NCBI RefSeq assembly: GCF_050947875.1
Contig: NC_134568.1
Location: 208,174,845-208,238,844, forward strand
Reading direction: 5' to 3'
From: Dermacentor variabilis
Taxonomy: Eukaryota; Arthropoda; Arachnida; Ixodida; Ixodidae
DNA length: 64,000 bases
The notes under the pieces were generated by a model that was not told where the DNA came from, searched no databases, and saw only the letters and a program-made list of their open reading frames with translations. How positions within the stretch are numbered: position 1 is the first letter of the stretch; each line of letters begins with the position of its first letter. Shown piece after piece: positions 10,400 through 20,700 of the stretch. The position numbers were made by a program, and so were the translations under genes.

Positions 10400-12556
10400 G
10401 CACAGTGCGCATGGATTTCGATAGGGTGCTTTCGAATTTTCAAATGATTTTTTTCACGTGTTTTTGTGACGTGTTTTAGCTATGTGCTGTTAGTTTTCTT
10501 TCTTCATGTATTTCCTAATAAAAGCCAGTTGAAAGTTTGCGCATGTCCTGTGTACTTGTCTTTAGTCCAACTGTGGGCGACGCACTAACTTCGGCATGAA
10601 CGATTATGTACGCACCCTATAGTACGAGTGCTTATTATTACTGGAGGTTCTCTAAAAGAAGCATAGTAATATCAGTCATGCTTGACGCGTACCCATCTGT
10701 TTGTTCTCTAAATCACAACTTTGTGTTCGATCACATCCAGTGAAGCTACGGATTCAGACATAACATAACTAAAAAAAAAATGTAATCGCGATGCAGTTTT
10801 AATTGCTGCGAGCCTACTATAATGTGGCTAGATGTGCAAGTGCTTTCACTATCCGGTCGCGTAAGAAAGACGGCCCTGGTAAGCGCAGAGCGTTCTCGGA
10901 AGGGACTCCTCGCGTGCTTACAGAGGAAGCGCAGCCACGCGAGCGCGACAGCCCAACAAACGGGGAGCTCTTGGACGCTAATGATCTTCGTGCTTGGGCA
11001 CACGCAGCGAAGCAATTGCGGTCTACCAACGACGACTAATGTGCACCCTTCTAAATGCGCACCCTCGCGCGCACTTGGGAAGTCGCTATGCTGACCATTC
11101 AACCGAAAAAGTGGTGAGCTATCGTCACCGAAGCGGCAAATCGAAGAAAAACGCTTCAAACGCGGAGAGCCGCGCGCATCGATTGTCTCGCCACGATAAG
11201 GCCACACTTGCTTCCCAACGCGGCTCTCAGTTTCAGCCCGTTGTGTTCACAGACTCAATTCGAAGAGTGCCGCGGAATGAGCGCTAAGAATGAGACGCGG
11301 GCTCTTCGTTACGCTCCGGATCCTGAACCCGCTCGTGAAGGCGCGGGTATGCGTGGGGAATGACTCGAATGGCGGCATGCGTTTCCCGGCTCCCGTGTGC
11401 ATGCTGATAGCCTCGCTGGAACAAGAACATGGTGCATACTGAGTATGGCGTAATGCGCTCTCCCGTTTTCATTTCGCCTATGCTGCATATTCCCGCGTAT
11501 AAGAGACACGATCATTCGTCTGCATAATTATTTAAACTTGTCCATATTTTTTATCGATCCTCCAGTTCGTGAATGTAGCGCATGATGCGCCGTAGCAGAT
11601 GCGACAGTTTCGACACTGCGTACTATAGATACGTGTCCACTATACGTTATTTTTCGCAATTATTTTATAACTGCAGCATCGCCAGCAGATGGGATCCGTT
11701 CGACATGTATGAGCAAATGCACGTTCGATCCAACCGTTGAGGCGGATCTGCGCCTACAAACGCTGATGATGTTTCCGCGCCAGCTGCAGCCAACTGCCGC
11801 TTTGTTATTGCGAACGTTTACTTTCTGCCGCCGCGACGTATGCAAGACGACAGTGTGCCAGCGAACGTCGTAGTTAGAGATTTACGCCCATCCATCCGGA
11901 TCTTGCACACGCAGCATGCACTCGCAATGGTCGTGGTGGATGCGCAGCTATTGCACTATATTTCGTGTAATGGGCACGGAAGGAAGCGACATTAAATGAC
12001 ACGCCGCGGAGGAGTTGTGTGTTTACGCGCCATGGAGGTTACTGTATATATAGCCCCTAGAACGGCGTCCTCTCTATTCTTTAATGAGATCGCAGAACTT
12101 GCTCGCAGTAACGCATTGTCCTTCTCACGATATACCAGCTCCGGTATGGCATCTCCATGTGCGCCGCCGCTCAAGTACAGGGCCGCATCAGTGGTGCTTC
12201 ACGCGTTCGATGGGGACACCAGACGGCTGCCGATGGCTCCCCGAGCCCATACTCAAGCGGCGCGTCTCCAGCCAGCGGGCGCCACATCGAAAGTGGGCGG
12301 AGGGAGGCCACTGTCTGCTCCGCTCAATCAGCTGCTGGCCGTTCGCGATTCTCCCCCACCGCCTTTTTTTTTTCTTCTTCTTTTCCTTAGATTGTATTAT
12401 TTTGTCCACGCAGTTTGCACTGAAGCGAAGCCAGTGCATTTGATGTATCCGTGGCGCCAGAAAGATTCGCTGATCTTCGACCTTCCATAAGTTCCGTTTC
12501 AGAGGCGGGCTCATTCGTGAATGCGTTCTGTATATTATTCGGTTATCCACACAGCG

Positions 12557-12589
<33 letters not shown>

Positions 12590-13160
12590 GCACGCACATG
12601 CGAATGGCCGCAAAGAAAATCTAAAAAAACACGAAGAGACGCCAACGCCTTGCGGCGCTGCAAAACGTCACCTCGCGGTGACAATGCGATTTGTCCGTTA
12701 CTTTTCCTTTTCCACGAACGCGCGCGCACGTTCCCCAACTAGAACGGCGGGGAACCCAGCGAGCAAGTCCCGACGAAAGACCGTCGTGGCGGCGCCATGA
12801 GCATTGCGCACCGTAACGACCGAAACGCTGCCCAGTGGCTGCTGTTGCTGCGGCACGCGTGCGCTCCGGAAAACGCGTTCGTGTCCCGCCGCTGCGCTTG
12901 TCGGCGGCCGCTCCCCTGAGGATGCCGGTGGCACGCCACCGTGGACGAGGCTGTGTGCTGCGTAGGGGTCCGTGGTGTTTTGCTGGCAACCATTGGAGAC
13001 CGTGGCGCGTAGTAGCGCGAGTGCGCGGTCTGCGCAGCTCGCTGTAGAGCAGGTGTTCTGTGAGCGGGCGGCCAGCCAGTTCATTTGAGTTAGCAACCGT
13101 TATAGCACAGGAGTCCGACGTATCAGCGTCTAACTCCATCGCCGGTCTTTTCCGCATACA
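10400..13160. other. Unassigned stretch, GC-rich from about 12.1 kb
   Basis: Several overlapping frames of 60-184 codons exist on both strands (10.7-11.3 kb and 12.0-13.2 kb), as expected in GC-rich DNA. None has a recognisable domain. A (CA)n run lies at 12,560-12,592. The CpG-rich part could include a promoter, but no paired exon is evident. Confidence 0.3.
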
Positions 13161-13173
13161 TCTCTTGTTTCCC

Positions 13174-13344
13174 ACGACGGCCGCATTTCGATGGGGGCGA
13201 AATGCGAAAACACCCGTGCGCTTAGATTTAGGCGCACGTTAAAGAACCCCAGGTGGTCAAAATTTCCGGAGTCCTCCACTACGGCGTGCCTCATAATCAG
13301 AAAGTGGTTTTGGCACGTAAAACCCCAAATATTATTATTATTAT
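13174..13344 (+). mobile_element. Tick tRNA-derived SINE, 5'-truncated, with 13-bp TSD
   Basis: The body has the conserved SINE wording GGCGCACGTTAAAGAACCCC and CCACTACGGCGTGCC and ends in an (ATT)n tail. TCTCTTGTTTCCC stands directly before it (13161-13173) and directly after the tail (13345-13357), a perfect 13-bp target duplication. The tRNA-like head with the A and B boxes is missing, so the copy cannot carry its own promoter. The family resembles the Ruka-type SINEs described from ticks. Confidence 0.85.
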
Positions 13345-13357
13345 TCTCTTGTTTCCC

Positions 13358-15084
13358 CCGCCATGTTGATTCATTTGACTAGGTGTCCTTTCTCCCTTTT
13401 GCTCGCCCGATATGTACGAGTATGCGGCACAACGCTAGTCCAGCGAATCGCCCTTGCCCGGCCGTTTAGAAACGCTGTATTCCACAGCCAGACGCCAAAG
13501 AAATCGCCAAAGGACAAAGAAATGTGGACAGCCCGTGTTTTATCTCTGCGCCGTCAGGAACGTGCCACGCGCTGAAAAGGTCCATTTCAGATTTTTTTTC
13601 CCTTTCTTTTTGTTTTCTGCTCACGCATTCACGAACGCTATTGCGACAGGCGCGCCGACGCTGTGCGTGCGCGCTCTTGTCTAAACGAGATGGTGGTCGA
13701 TCAATGCCGAGAGAAACGCGTTTTTGGCCGCCTCGACGGGAGTCGCGTTTGTTTAGGCGCCCCATTACTGTCATCTCGACGGGTCGGTTGACGTGAATGT
13801 TTAGCGACTAAATCGCAGGGAGCGGTCCCGTCGCGTCACATAAATCGTCGCAACCGTGCAGCTACGTGGTGGCGTTGGCGATGCGCTGGAAGACGTCCTT
13901 CCCCGTCCTGAGCCACTGTTGGCGCGACGTGCATGCAGGCGACACGTGACGTGCGCGTGTCGCAAGGCTCTCGGCGGAGGCGCGACCGCGGGGGCGCAAC
14001 TCTGCAACACTCTTGCGGCGCGCAGTGGCGAGTGAAGACGACCTTCGAGAAGGAATTGTCGTTCCTATAGCGAACGACAGTTTTCAATCCATGTCTCTTC
14101 TAATGAAGTGCGGCGCTGCCACTGGTCCTTTTGCGCTACGGAAGATGTAGCTGCTTGAAATGCTTGCGGTTCTTTAGGCTAGGACGGCTAAATCGCCTCG
14201 GAGCACGGGAGCGACGTGGATATAAATATACGTGTGCGTCGGGCACTGTGTCTTCGTTTCGTATTTAAATGGTTGCGATTTTGAGCGAGAGACTACTGAA
14301 AATTAGGGTCACTTACTCGTTAACAGAGCGGCTGGGGTCCTCGTCCTTGACTGGTTTGCCTAAGATAAACCGAATCCAAAGCAAGTGAAGGACACATGAA
14401 CTGTAAGGCGATATTAGGCAAGTAGAAAAAAGACAAAAACTTAGTTACGTGGGTTTTTTTGCGTCTCTACATCTTCCAGCCATTCGTAGACCTGCTGTAT
14501 GCCACGAACGACGTTTCGCGTATTAATATCGCCTTACGGGTCACGTGTTCTTAACTTTCTTTGAGTTCGCTTTATTTTGGGCCACCCTATAGGTATAACG
14601 CCTGCGATTTGAAGTGAGCGATCAGCTTTTAGAACGGCCAGAGCGATGGCGGATTTCAAGTTGGTGCCGCGACTTTCTGCGCGCTTCATGTCCAATATAC
14701 AGGGGTGTGCGGATATTGAACAATGAGGTACAAATCGAACAGACTTTTTTTTTCTTACATAATATTAAATTACATAGGTTCGCGTTTTTTTTTTTTTTAG
14801 GTGGCACCGAATGCTCCTTTTTGCATGGGTAAACAAAATGCATTCACAAAATGCATTCACAAAATGTGCCGGAAAAAAACACTGAAGACAGTCAGAGTGC
14901 ATGAATACATTCAAAGTTTTGCACACGAGTTCAAGAAGCCTGAGGTGATGCAACACGAACACGCGCAAAAATGCATAAACACATCCAGTTACATAAATCA
15001 CATGGTTATTTGTACAACGTTATTACCGAGCTTTTTATGATGCAAAGTGGGTATAGTACGCTCCCTGGGCGGCTGACTACAATC
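13358..15084. other. Unassigned stretch
   Basis: GC-rich to about 14.1 kb, then AT-rich. An ATG in good context at 14,646 opens a short frame, but no splice donor or homologue was recognised. Confidence 0.3.
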
Positions 15085-15330
15085 GCCGCGGTAGTCCAGT
15101 GGCGCTGGCGTTCCGCTGCTGAGCTCGAGGTCACGGGTTCGATCCTGATCGCGGCGGCCGCATCTCGATGGATGTATAAGGCAAAAACGCTCGTGCACTT
15201 AGATGTAGGTGCATGTTAAGGAGCCATCTCCTCTAAATGGTCAAAATTACGCCGCAGTAGCCCCCCCCCCCCCCGAACGGCGTGCCGCATAATCAGATAG
15301 TGCTTTTTCGCGCGTGAAACCACGGAGTTT

Positions 15331-15332
<2 letters not shown>
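15085..15332 (+). mobile_element. Tick tRNA-derived SINE with intact tRNA-like head
   Basis: The head (15085-15155) starts GCCGCGG and closes with CGCGGC, so the acceptor-stem ends still pair. It contains a B-box-like GGTTCGATCC, an internal RNA polymerase III promoter element. The body then matches the truncated copy at 13174-13344 (CACTTAGATGTAGGTGCA, GTTAAGGAGCC, ACGGCGTGCCGCATAATCAG), with a C-run in the middle. It ends in a long AT tail. No clear target duplication was found. Confidence 0.8.

Positions 15333-15415
<83 letters not shown>
15333..15415. repeat. (AT)n microsatellite, SINE tail
   Basis: About 83 bp of alternating A and T at the 3' end of the SINE. Confidence 0.9.
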
Positions 15416-15420
<5 letters not shown>

Positions 15421-16793
15421 GCTGAAAGCTCCTAAACAATAATAATAAGGAAATAATAAGTAGGAAAGACATGCTCACGAAAGGCGCGCAACAACTGCCA
15501 CTGTACCAGATTTAGTCCTTATCCTCAATTTATTTATTTATTTATTTATTTATTTAATACCCACAGCGCCACAAAGGCATTAAAGTGGGGGAGGGGGGTT
15601 ACAAACCACAAAATGAAGATAAAGATAAAGCAGGTTTCAGTTCACAGCAATTCACAGAATGCAATTCTCATTGCATTCTTGATCGTATTTGATTCGACAA
15701 TTCACTATTCTAAATGGTCAACTATAAGAGGGGAAAACATTTATTGGAGTCTAGAAGGATAAACACTGATGAAAGCGGCGACTGTTCTGAACGATCTTGC
15801 TGCAGGAAAGCCGTGGTTGTTGTGCAGAACGCCAGTTCCTGAGCGATGTCGTGGAGCAGAAAACCTTTGCTTAATACTTTACATTAATTCAACATGTATG
15901 CCTCGGCCTTTGACATCCCCACGAATTTGTTGTCTCGATTCAGCAAGACAACTTATTATTTGGTCAATATTACACCACATGTTTCACCTCTTTTAACCCT
16001 GTGTGCGATGCTAGTAGTATTACACTTAGTTCCTCCTATGAACAAAACAGTCTATGCAGTTCTTTTGCTTCAATAACGCCATTGTCGTGGTGCGCCAGAT
16101 AAGATCCCCTTTCATTTTTTCTCATTTATACGAGGCTTTCAGCTGACCGGACTTATGGTTGCGAATGGCAATACATGTAATAAATTATGTATATAAGCCT
16201 TCTTTTACCAAATGGGCTGCAGGAAACCTTTGTATTTCATTTTGTTCAGAAATTAGAAACATTCGCTATTCGATTCGATGTTCTAAAGACGTTCTCTTCG
16301 AATCTTCGCCTTTGATTAGAAAATTTACCTATCGAACGTTCCTAACAATTTACGATATTCAGTGATGAATGGACGTTGGTTACCTCTGATTTGATGACGC
16401 TGTCAGTAGAAATAACGGGGACAAAGAGAATTATTTGTATCGTCTTGCCTTTCTCTCATTTGCATATCTCTCTCTCTCTGTATCGCACTTCCACAGATGA
16501 TAAAGCTACGAAATTCTAGGTGAAAATGCTAGTTCATTCTAATGCGATATAACAGTAGGTAAAACGAAAAACTGAAACTACTGGAAAAGGTAAGCCTGAA
16601 TAAATGTTGTATATGATACGTAAGACATGTAGTTGTGAGTCTTAAAGTCGACAGAAATTCGTCTTAACATAAGAACTTAATTGACAGGTTTCTGGAGGTG
16701 GTGCAGTGCTAATGCTTCTTTTGTTGTTGTAAATCTTCTGAAAGAAAAGAAAATTATTAAAATGGACATCGATTAACCCAAACACTAACGCAT
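15416..16793. other. Unassigned AT-rich stretch
   Basis: Contains a (TTTA)n tract (15529-15557) followed by sequence that resembles a LINE 3' region on the minus strand, but no coding motif could be confirmed. It leads directly to the LTR array. Confidence 0.3.
16790..16793. repeat. Left target-site duplication of the LTR array (GCAT)
   Basis: GCAT immediately precedes the first LTR and recurs immediately after the last LTR (35381-35384). Ty3/gypsy elements usually duplicate 4-6 bp. Confidence 0.8.
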
Positions 16794-17174
16794 TGTTGCG
16801 TTTCGCCTGCGACACGCGGTTTTGCCGGCGCGACTGCGGCGGGGCGGCAGACATTTTGGCCCGTCCGGCGTCGCCGCAACGCTCCCCGCCAGGCGTTTCC
16901 AGGCGTTTCCAGGCATGTTCCGATGCCACGTGTCTTCATGTGCGTGTGTGAGTGTATGTGCCATTGTGCCCGAACCAGGCGATGCGACAGCAGGGGTCAC
17001 CCTCTCCTTCCAGTCATTGTGCCCGAACCAGGCGATGCGACAGCAGGGGTCACCCTCTCCTCCCAGTCTTTGTGCCCGACCGGCGGCGCTACGACAGTGT
17101 GCGTCACCATTAGCCCATTGTACAATCACGTGCTCGTCTATTGAGGGGTTCCTTCTTGCCCTCAACTGCGAGAG

Positions 17175-17182
17175 TATAAAAA
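17175..17182 (+). promoter_or_regulatory. LTR TATA box
   Basis: TATAAAAA preceded by GCGAG and followed by a GC-rich stretch, placed about 117 bp before the LTR poly(A) signal. Equivalent boxes lie near 23163, 29098 and 35086. Transcription would be expected to start roughly 25-30 bp downstream. Confidence 0.7.
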
Positions 17183-17291
17183 CAGCTGCCCCCGGACGCC
17201 AAAAGGAGGGCTCCGATTTCTTCTGTTGAGTAAAGTGCTCTCCCGTCTCTCTTCTTCGGTCAACCTGACCGCCAACTCTTTGCGATGTTAA

Positions 17292-17297
17292 AATAAA
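17292..17297 (+). terminator. LTR polyadenylation signal AATAAA
   Basis: AATAAA lies in the R/U5 part of the LTR and is followed by GT/T-rich sequence (GTTGTTTTGTTGTT), typical of a poly(A) site. Equivalents are near 23280, 29215 and 35203. Confidence 0.7.
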
Positions 17298-17469
17298 CAA
17301 GTTGTTTTGTTGTTACCAGTCGACTCATGCTTTGCCGGGACCTTCGGATGCTTCCAGTTGTACCCCAGGCCGCCAGGCCAACGCTACCCTTGGGGCTTGC
17401 GACCCAGGTACAACCACGGGCGTCAGCGCCGAGTTCCCAACAACCGATGCCATCGGTGGGATCCAAACA

Positions 17470-17784
17470 ACTGTCTGCCAGCGGGGAGATCGCGACAACG
17501 GAGGCCAGCAGCGAAGAGATGCAGTTGACTGTATGCTGAGCAGCTCATCGACGATCCGGGAGCAGTGCAACGAGCCCTGTGTGATGACTGGTTGCCTGCA
17601 GCGGAACGACTGCGCGGAACTCTTGGCTGCGAGGTTTGGTGAGTGCGGGACTTTCTTCTTCTGAGTTTTGCCAGGCTTTTGTTAGCGTCAGAAACAGAGC
17701 TGGTAATTGTGGTTGTCGTTGCTGCCGGGTTAGTTTGCGGCAAGACAATAATAGGCAGTAGAGAAAGCAGCATTCAGAGCAGCC
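17470..17784 (+). other. Gag-pol leader of element 1, no canonical primer-binding site
   Basis: The base after the LTR starts ACTGTCTGCCAGCGGGG, not the TGG expected of a site complementary to a tRNA CCA end. A splice-donor-like GTGAGTG is at 17639. The leader ends at the ATG of gag in a favourable GCAGCCATGG context. Leaders of elements 2 and 3 (23458-23772 and 29393-29707) are the same except for A/G at 17753. Confidence 0.6.
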
Positions 17785-20700
17785 ATGGATTTGAAGTCGT
17801 TGCGCAAACCGAAATTGTTGGAGCTTGCAAGAGAGTTGGGTCTGGATGTCTCAGACAAACTAAGAAAACCTGAACTGCTAAAGGCTATTCTTGAGTTAGA
17901 GGCTGAGGATGACGAGCTGTCGGAATGCCTTGAGACCATTGAGGAGAGGGAGACTGCAAAAAGACAGGAGCGCGAACTTAAAGAGCAAAAAGAAAAAGAA
18001 GAGCGCGAACTTAAAGAACAGAAAGAAAAAGAAGAGCGTGAACGTAAAGAACAGAAAGAGCGAGAGCAACAAGAGCGTGACCGTCAACACGCTTTGGAAA
18101 TGAAGCGTCTTGAGGTAGAGATGGAACGCGCTCGTAATGGAAGTCAGGCACACGGTGCAGGAGAACGCGTATTGTTCAAAATGACTGACCTGATGCGGCC
18201 GTTTAAGCTTGGAGAGGACATTGGTTTGTTCCTGGTTAACTTTGAGCGAACGTGCGAGAAGCAGGGGTTCTCTCGGGAAACGTGGCCACAGCGCTTGCTC
18301 ACTTTGTTACCCGGCGAGGCGGCCGACGTAGTCGCTCGCTTGGATAGAGAGGAGGCAGAGGATTTCGACAAAGTAAAATCGAGTCTGCTAAAAAAGTACC
18401 GGCTGTCTGCGGAGGCGTTCCGTCGGAAGTTTCGGGAAAATGAGAAAGGCAGAAGTGAGTCATATACAGAGTTTGCGTATAGGCTTATGTCAAACATGCA
18501 GGAGTGGCTCAAAGAAGAGAAAGCGTTTGGTGACCACGAGAAAGTTCTGCAGTGCTTCGGGCTAGAACAGTTTTATAGTCGGTTACCGGAGAACGTGCGA
18601 TACTGGGTCTTGGATAGGCCAGACGTTTGTACGGTGGCTAAAGCCGCTGAGCTAGCCGAGGAGTTTGTGACGCGTCGGGCTCGCGGAGCTAAGGACGGTC
18701 AAAAGGGTGAATTTGGCTTGAAGTTTGAGAGGCCGAAGTTCACACCCATGAGAGCAAAGGGGAACACGCGTAGTGCGGATGCGAGTGGAAGCAGTGCGAC
18801 CGAACCTAAGGAGACGGCGGCAGCCGAAGCCGAACGCAGAAAGCGGTTCGAGATGAGGCAAGCGCGCGTTTGTTATACGTGCCAGAAGCCGGGTCACTTT
18901 TCGGCGCAGTGTCCGGAAACAACACCAAAAGTTGTGTTTTTTTCAATAGGCAGCACTGACGAGAACATGAAGCTTCTCGAGCCTTACATGCGAGACCTCC
19001 TCGTGAACGGGAAAGAGTGCCGAGTGCTTCGCGATTCCGCAGCTACGATGGATGTAGTTCACCCGTCTTACGTAGAACCCCATATGTTCACGGGCGAGTG
19101 CGCATGGATCAAGCAAGCCGTGGAAGCTCATAGCGTGTGTCTGCCAGTAGCAAAGGTGCTTATTGAAGGACCTTTCGGAGCGCTTGAGACGGAGGCGGCA
19201 GTGTCATCTATGCTGCCACCCCAGTACCCGTACCTATTTTCAAACAGGTCCGATCACCTCCTGCGCGAGAAGGGGCTTTTGTTTGGTGAAGCTAGTGTTC
19301 AGGCCTTAACCAGATCGAAGGTTCGGGAGCTCGCTGCAAAGGCGGTAGTTGCGGGGCCGACGTTATCAAACAACGAAAAAGGGTCAGAGGCGCAGCAAGC
19401 TGATATTCAGAGCACGCCCGAACTGAATAAACTTGAGTCTGTAACGTTAAAGGCGCCAGATACTGGAGAGGAAACGCCCGACACGGGAAAGTTAGAAGAG
19501 CTATCTACTGATTTGCTCATCGCGCCTACGTCAGACGGACTTAATAGGTTGCTAAAAGTCAGCCGGTCGGCTTTGATAGCCGAGCAAAAAAAGGATGGCA
19601 GCCTGGAAAACGTGCGCTGCAATGTCAAAGAAGGTATCGCCAGGAAAACTGCGCGTTTTGTGGAAAGAGGTGGAGTCCTGTACCGGAAGTATCTAGACCG
19701 CCGAGGAGTGGAGTTCGATCAGCTGATCGTGCCTCAATGCTATCGTCAGGATCTGTTGCGCTTGTCACACGGGGGTTCGTGGTCCGGACACCTAGGAGTT
19801 AAGAAAACTAAGGACCGTCTCTTGCAAGAGTACTATTGGCCAGGGTGTTTTCGGGACGCAGACCATTTCGTGAGGACATGTGACACTTGTCAGCGGGTGG
19901 GCAAACCAGGGGACAAATCAAGGGCGCCGTTGAAATTGGTACCTATCATAACGGAGCCTTTTAGACGGCTCGTTATTGATACAGTGGGACCTCTGCCGGT
20001 AACAGCCACGGGGTACAGACACATTTTGACTGTGATCTGCCCAGCGACAAAGTTCCCTGAAGCAGTGCCGCTTAAAGAACTCAGCTCAGTTGAGATAGTT
20101 AATGCACTACTGTCCATATTTGCGCGAGTTGGTTTCCCTGCGGAAATCCAATCAGATCAGGGCACAGTGTTTACTAGCGCTTTGACGACAACTTTTCTCG
20201 AAAGGTGTGGGGTAAAGCTGTTACACAGCTCAGTGTACCACCCACAGTCGAATTCCGTTGAGAAGCTCCACTCCGTCATGAAGCGCGTGTTGAGAGCGTT
20301 GTGTTTTGAACATCGAACTGACTGGGAGCTGTGTCTGCCTGGGGTGATGTTTGCTTTAAGGACCGCGCCGCATGCGGCTACGGGGTTTTCGCCAGCTGAA
20401 CTGGTGTACGGTCGTTCGCTTCGATCTCCGCTTCGCATGCTTCGAGAATCGTGGGAAGGTAGGGGCGACGACCCAGTCGTGGTGGAGTACGTACTTAAGC
20501 TCCTCGAACGCTTAAGAAGGGCACAGGAGTTGTCAGGTGAAGCAATGACAAAGGCCCAGCAGAGGGCCAAGGTTTATTATGATCGGACAGCCAGGGCCCG
20601 TCGTTTTGAGGTGGGCGATGAGGTCATGATATTGCGCACATCGCTAAACAACAAACTAGACGTGCAGTGGGAGGGCCCAGCACGAATTGTTCAGAAACTG

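Larger units (their letters stand above)
16794..17469 (+). repeat. LTR 1 (676 bp)
   Basis: Starts TGTTGCG and ends CCAAACA. It contains two direct copies of a 53-bp unit (about 16,961-17,068), a TATA box at 17175 and AATAAA at 17292, so U3, R and U5 are in the expected order. It differs from the other LTRs by a C at 16865, where they have T. Confidence 0.9.

Noticed and set aside
11996..12490. 164-codon plus-strand frame
   Set aside because: GC-rich region with several overlapping frames; no domain, no splice support, contains simple repeats.
12621..13175. 184-codon minus-strand frame overlapping a 132-codon one
   Set aside because: Overlapping frames in CpG-rich DNA and no recognisable motif. 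A real first exon here cannot be excluded but is not supported.
14646..14720. ATGGCGGATTTC as a possible first exon of TMX3
   Set aside because: Not hydrophobic, and no donor giving the required phase 1.
15085..15155. A functional tRNA gene
   Set aside because: The acceptor ends pair and a B box is present, but the T and anticodon arms are imperfect and the segment continues into a SINE body.
17896..18512. Minus-strand frames inside gag-pol (repeated in copies 2 and 3)
   Set aside because: Shadows of the sense gene; they recur only because the element is repeated.
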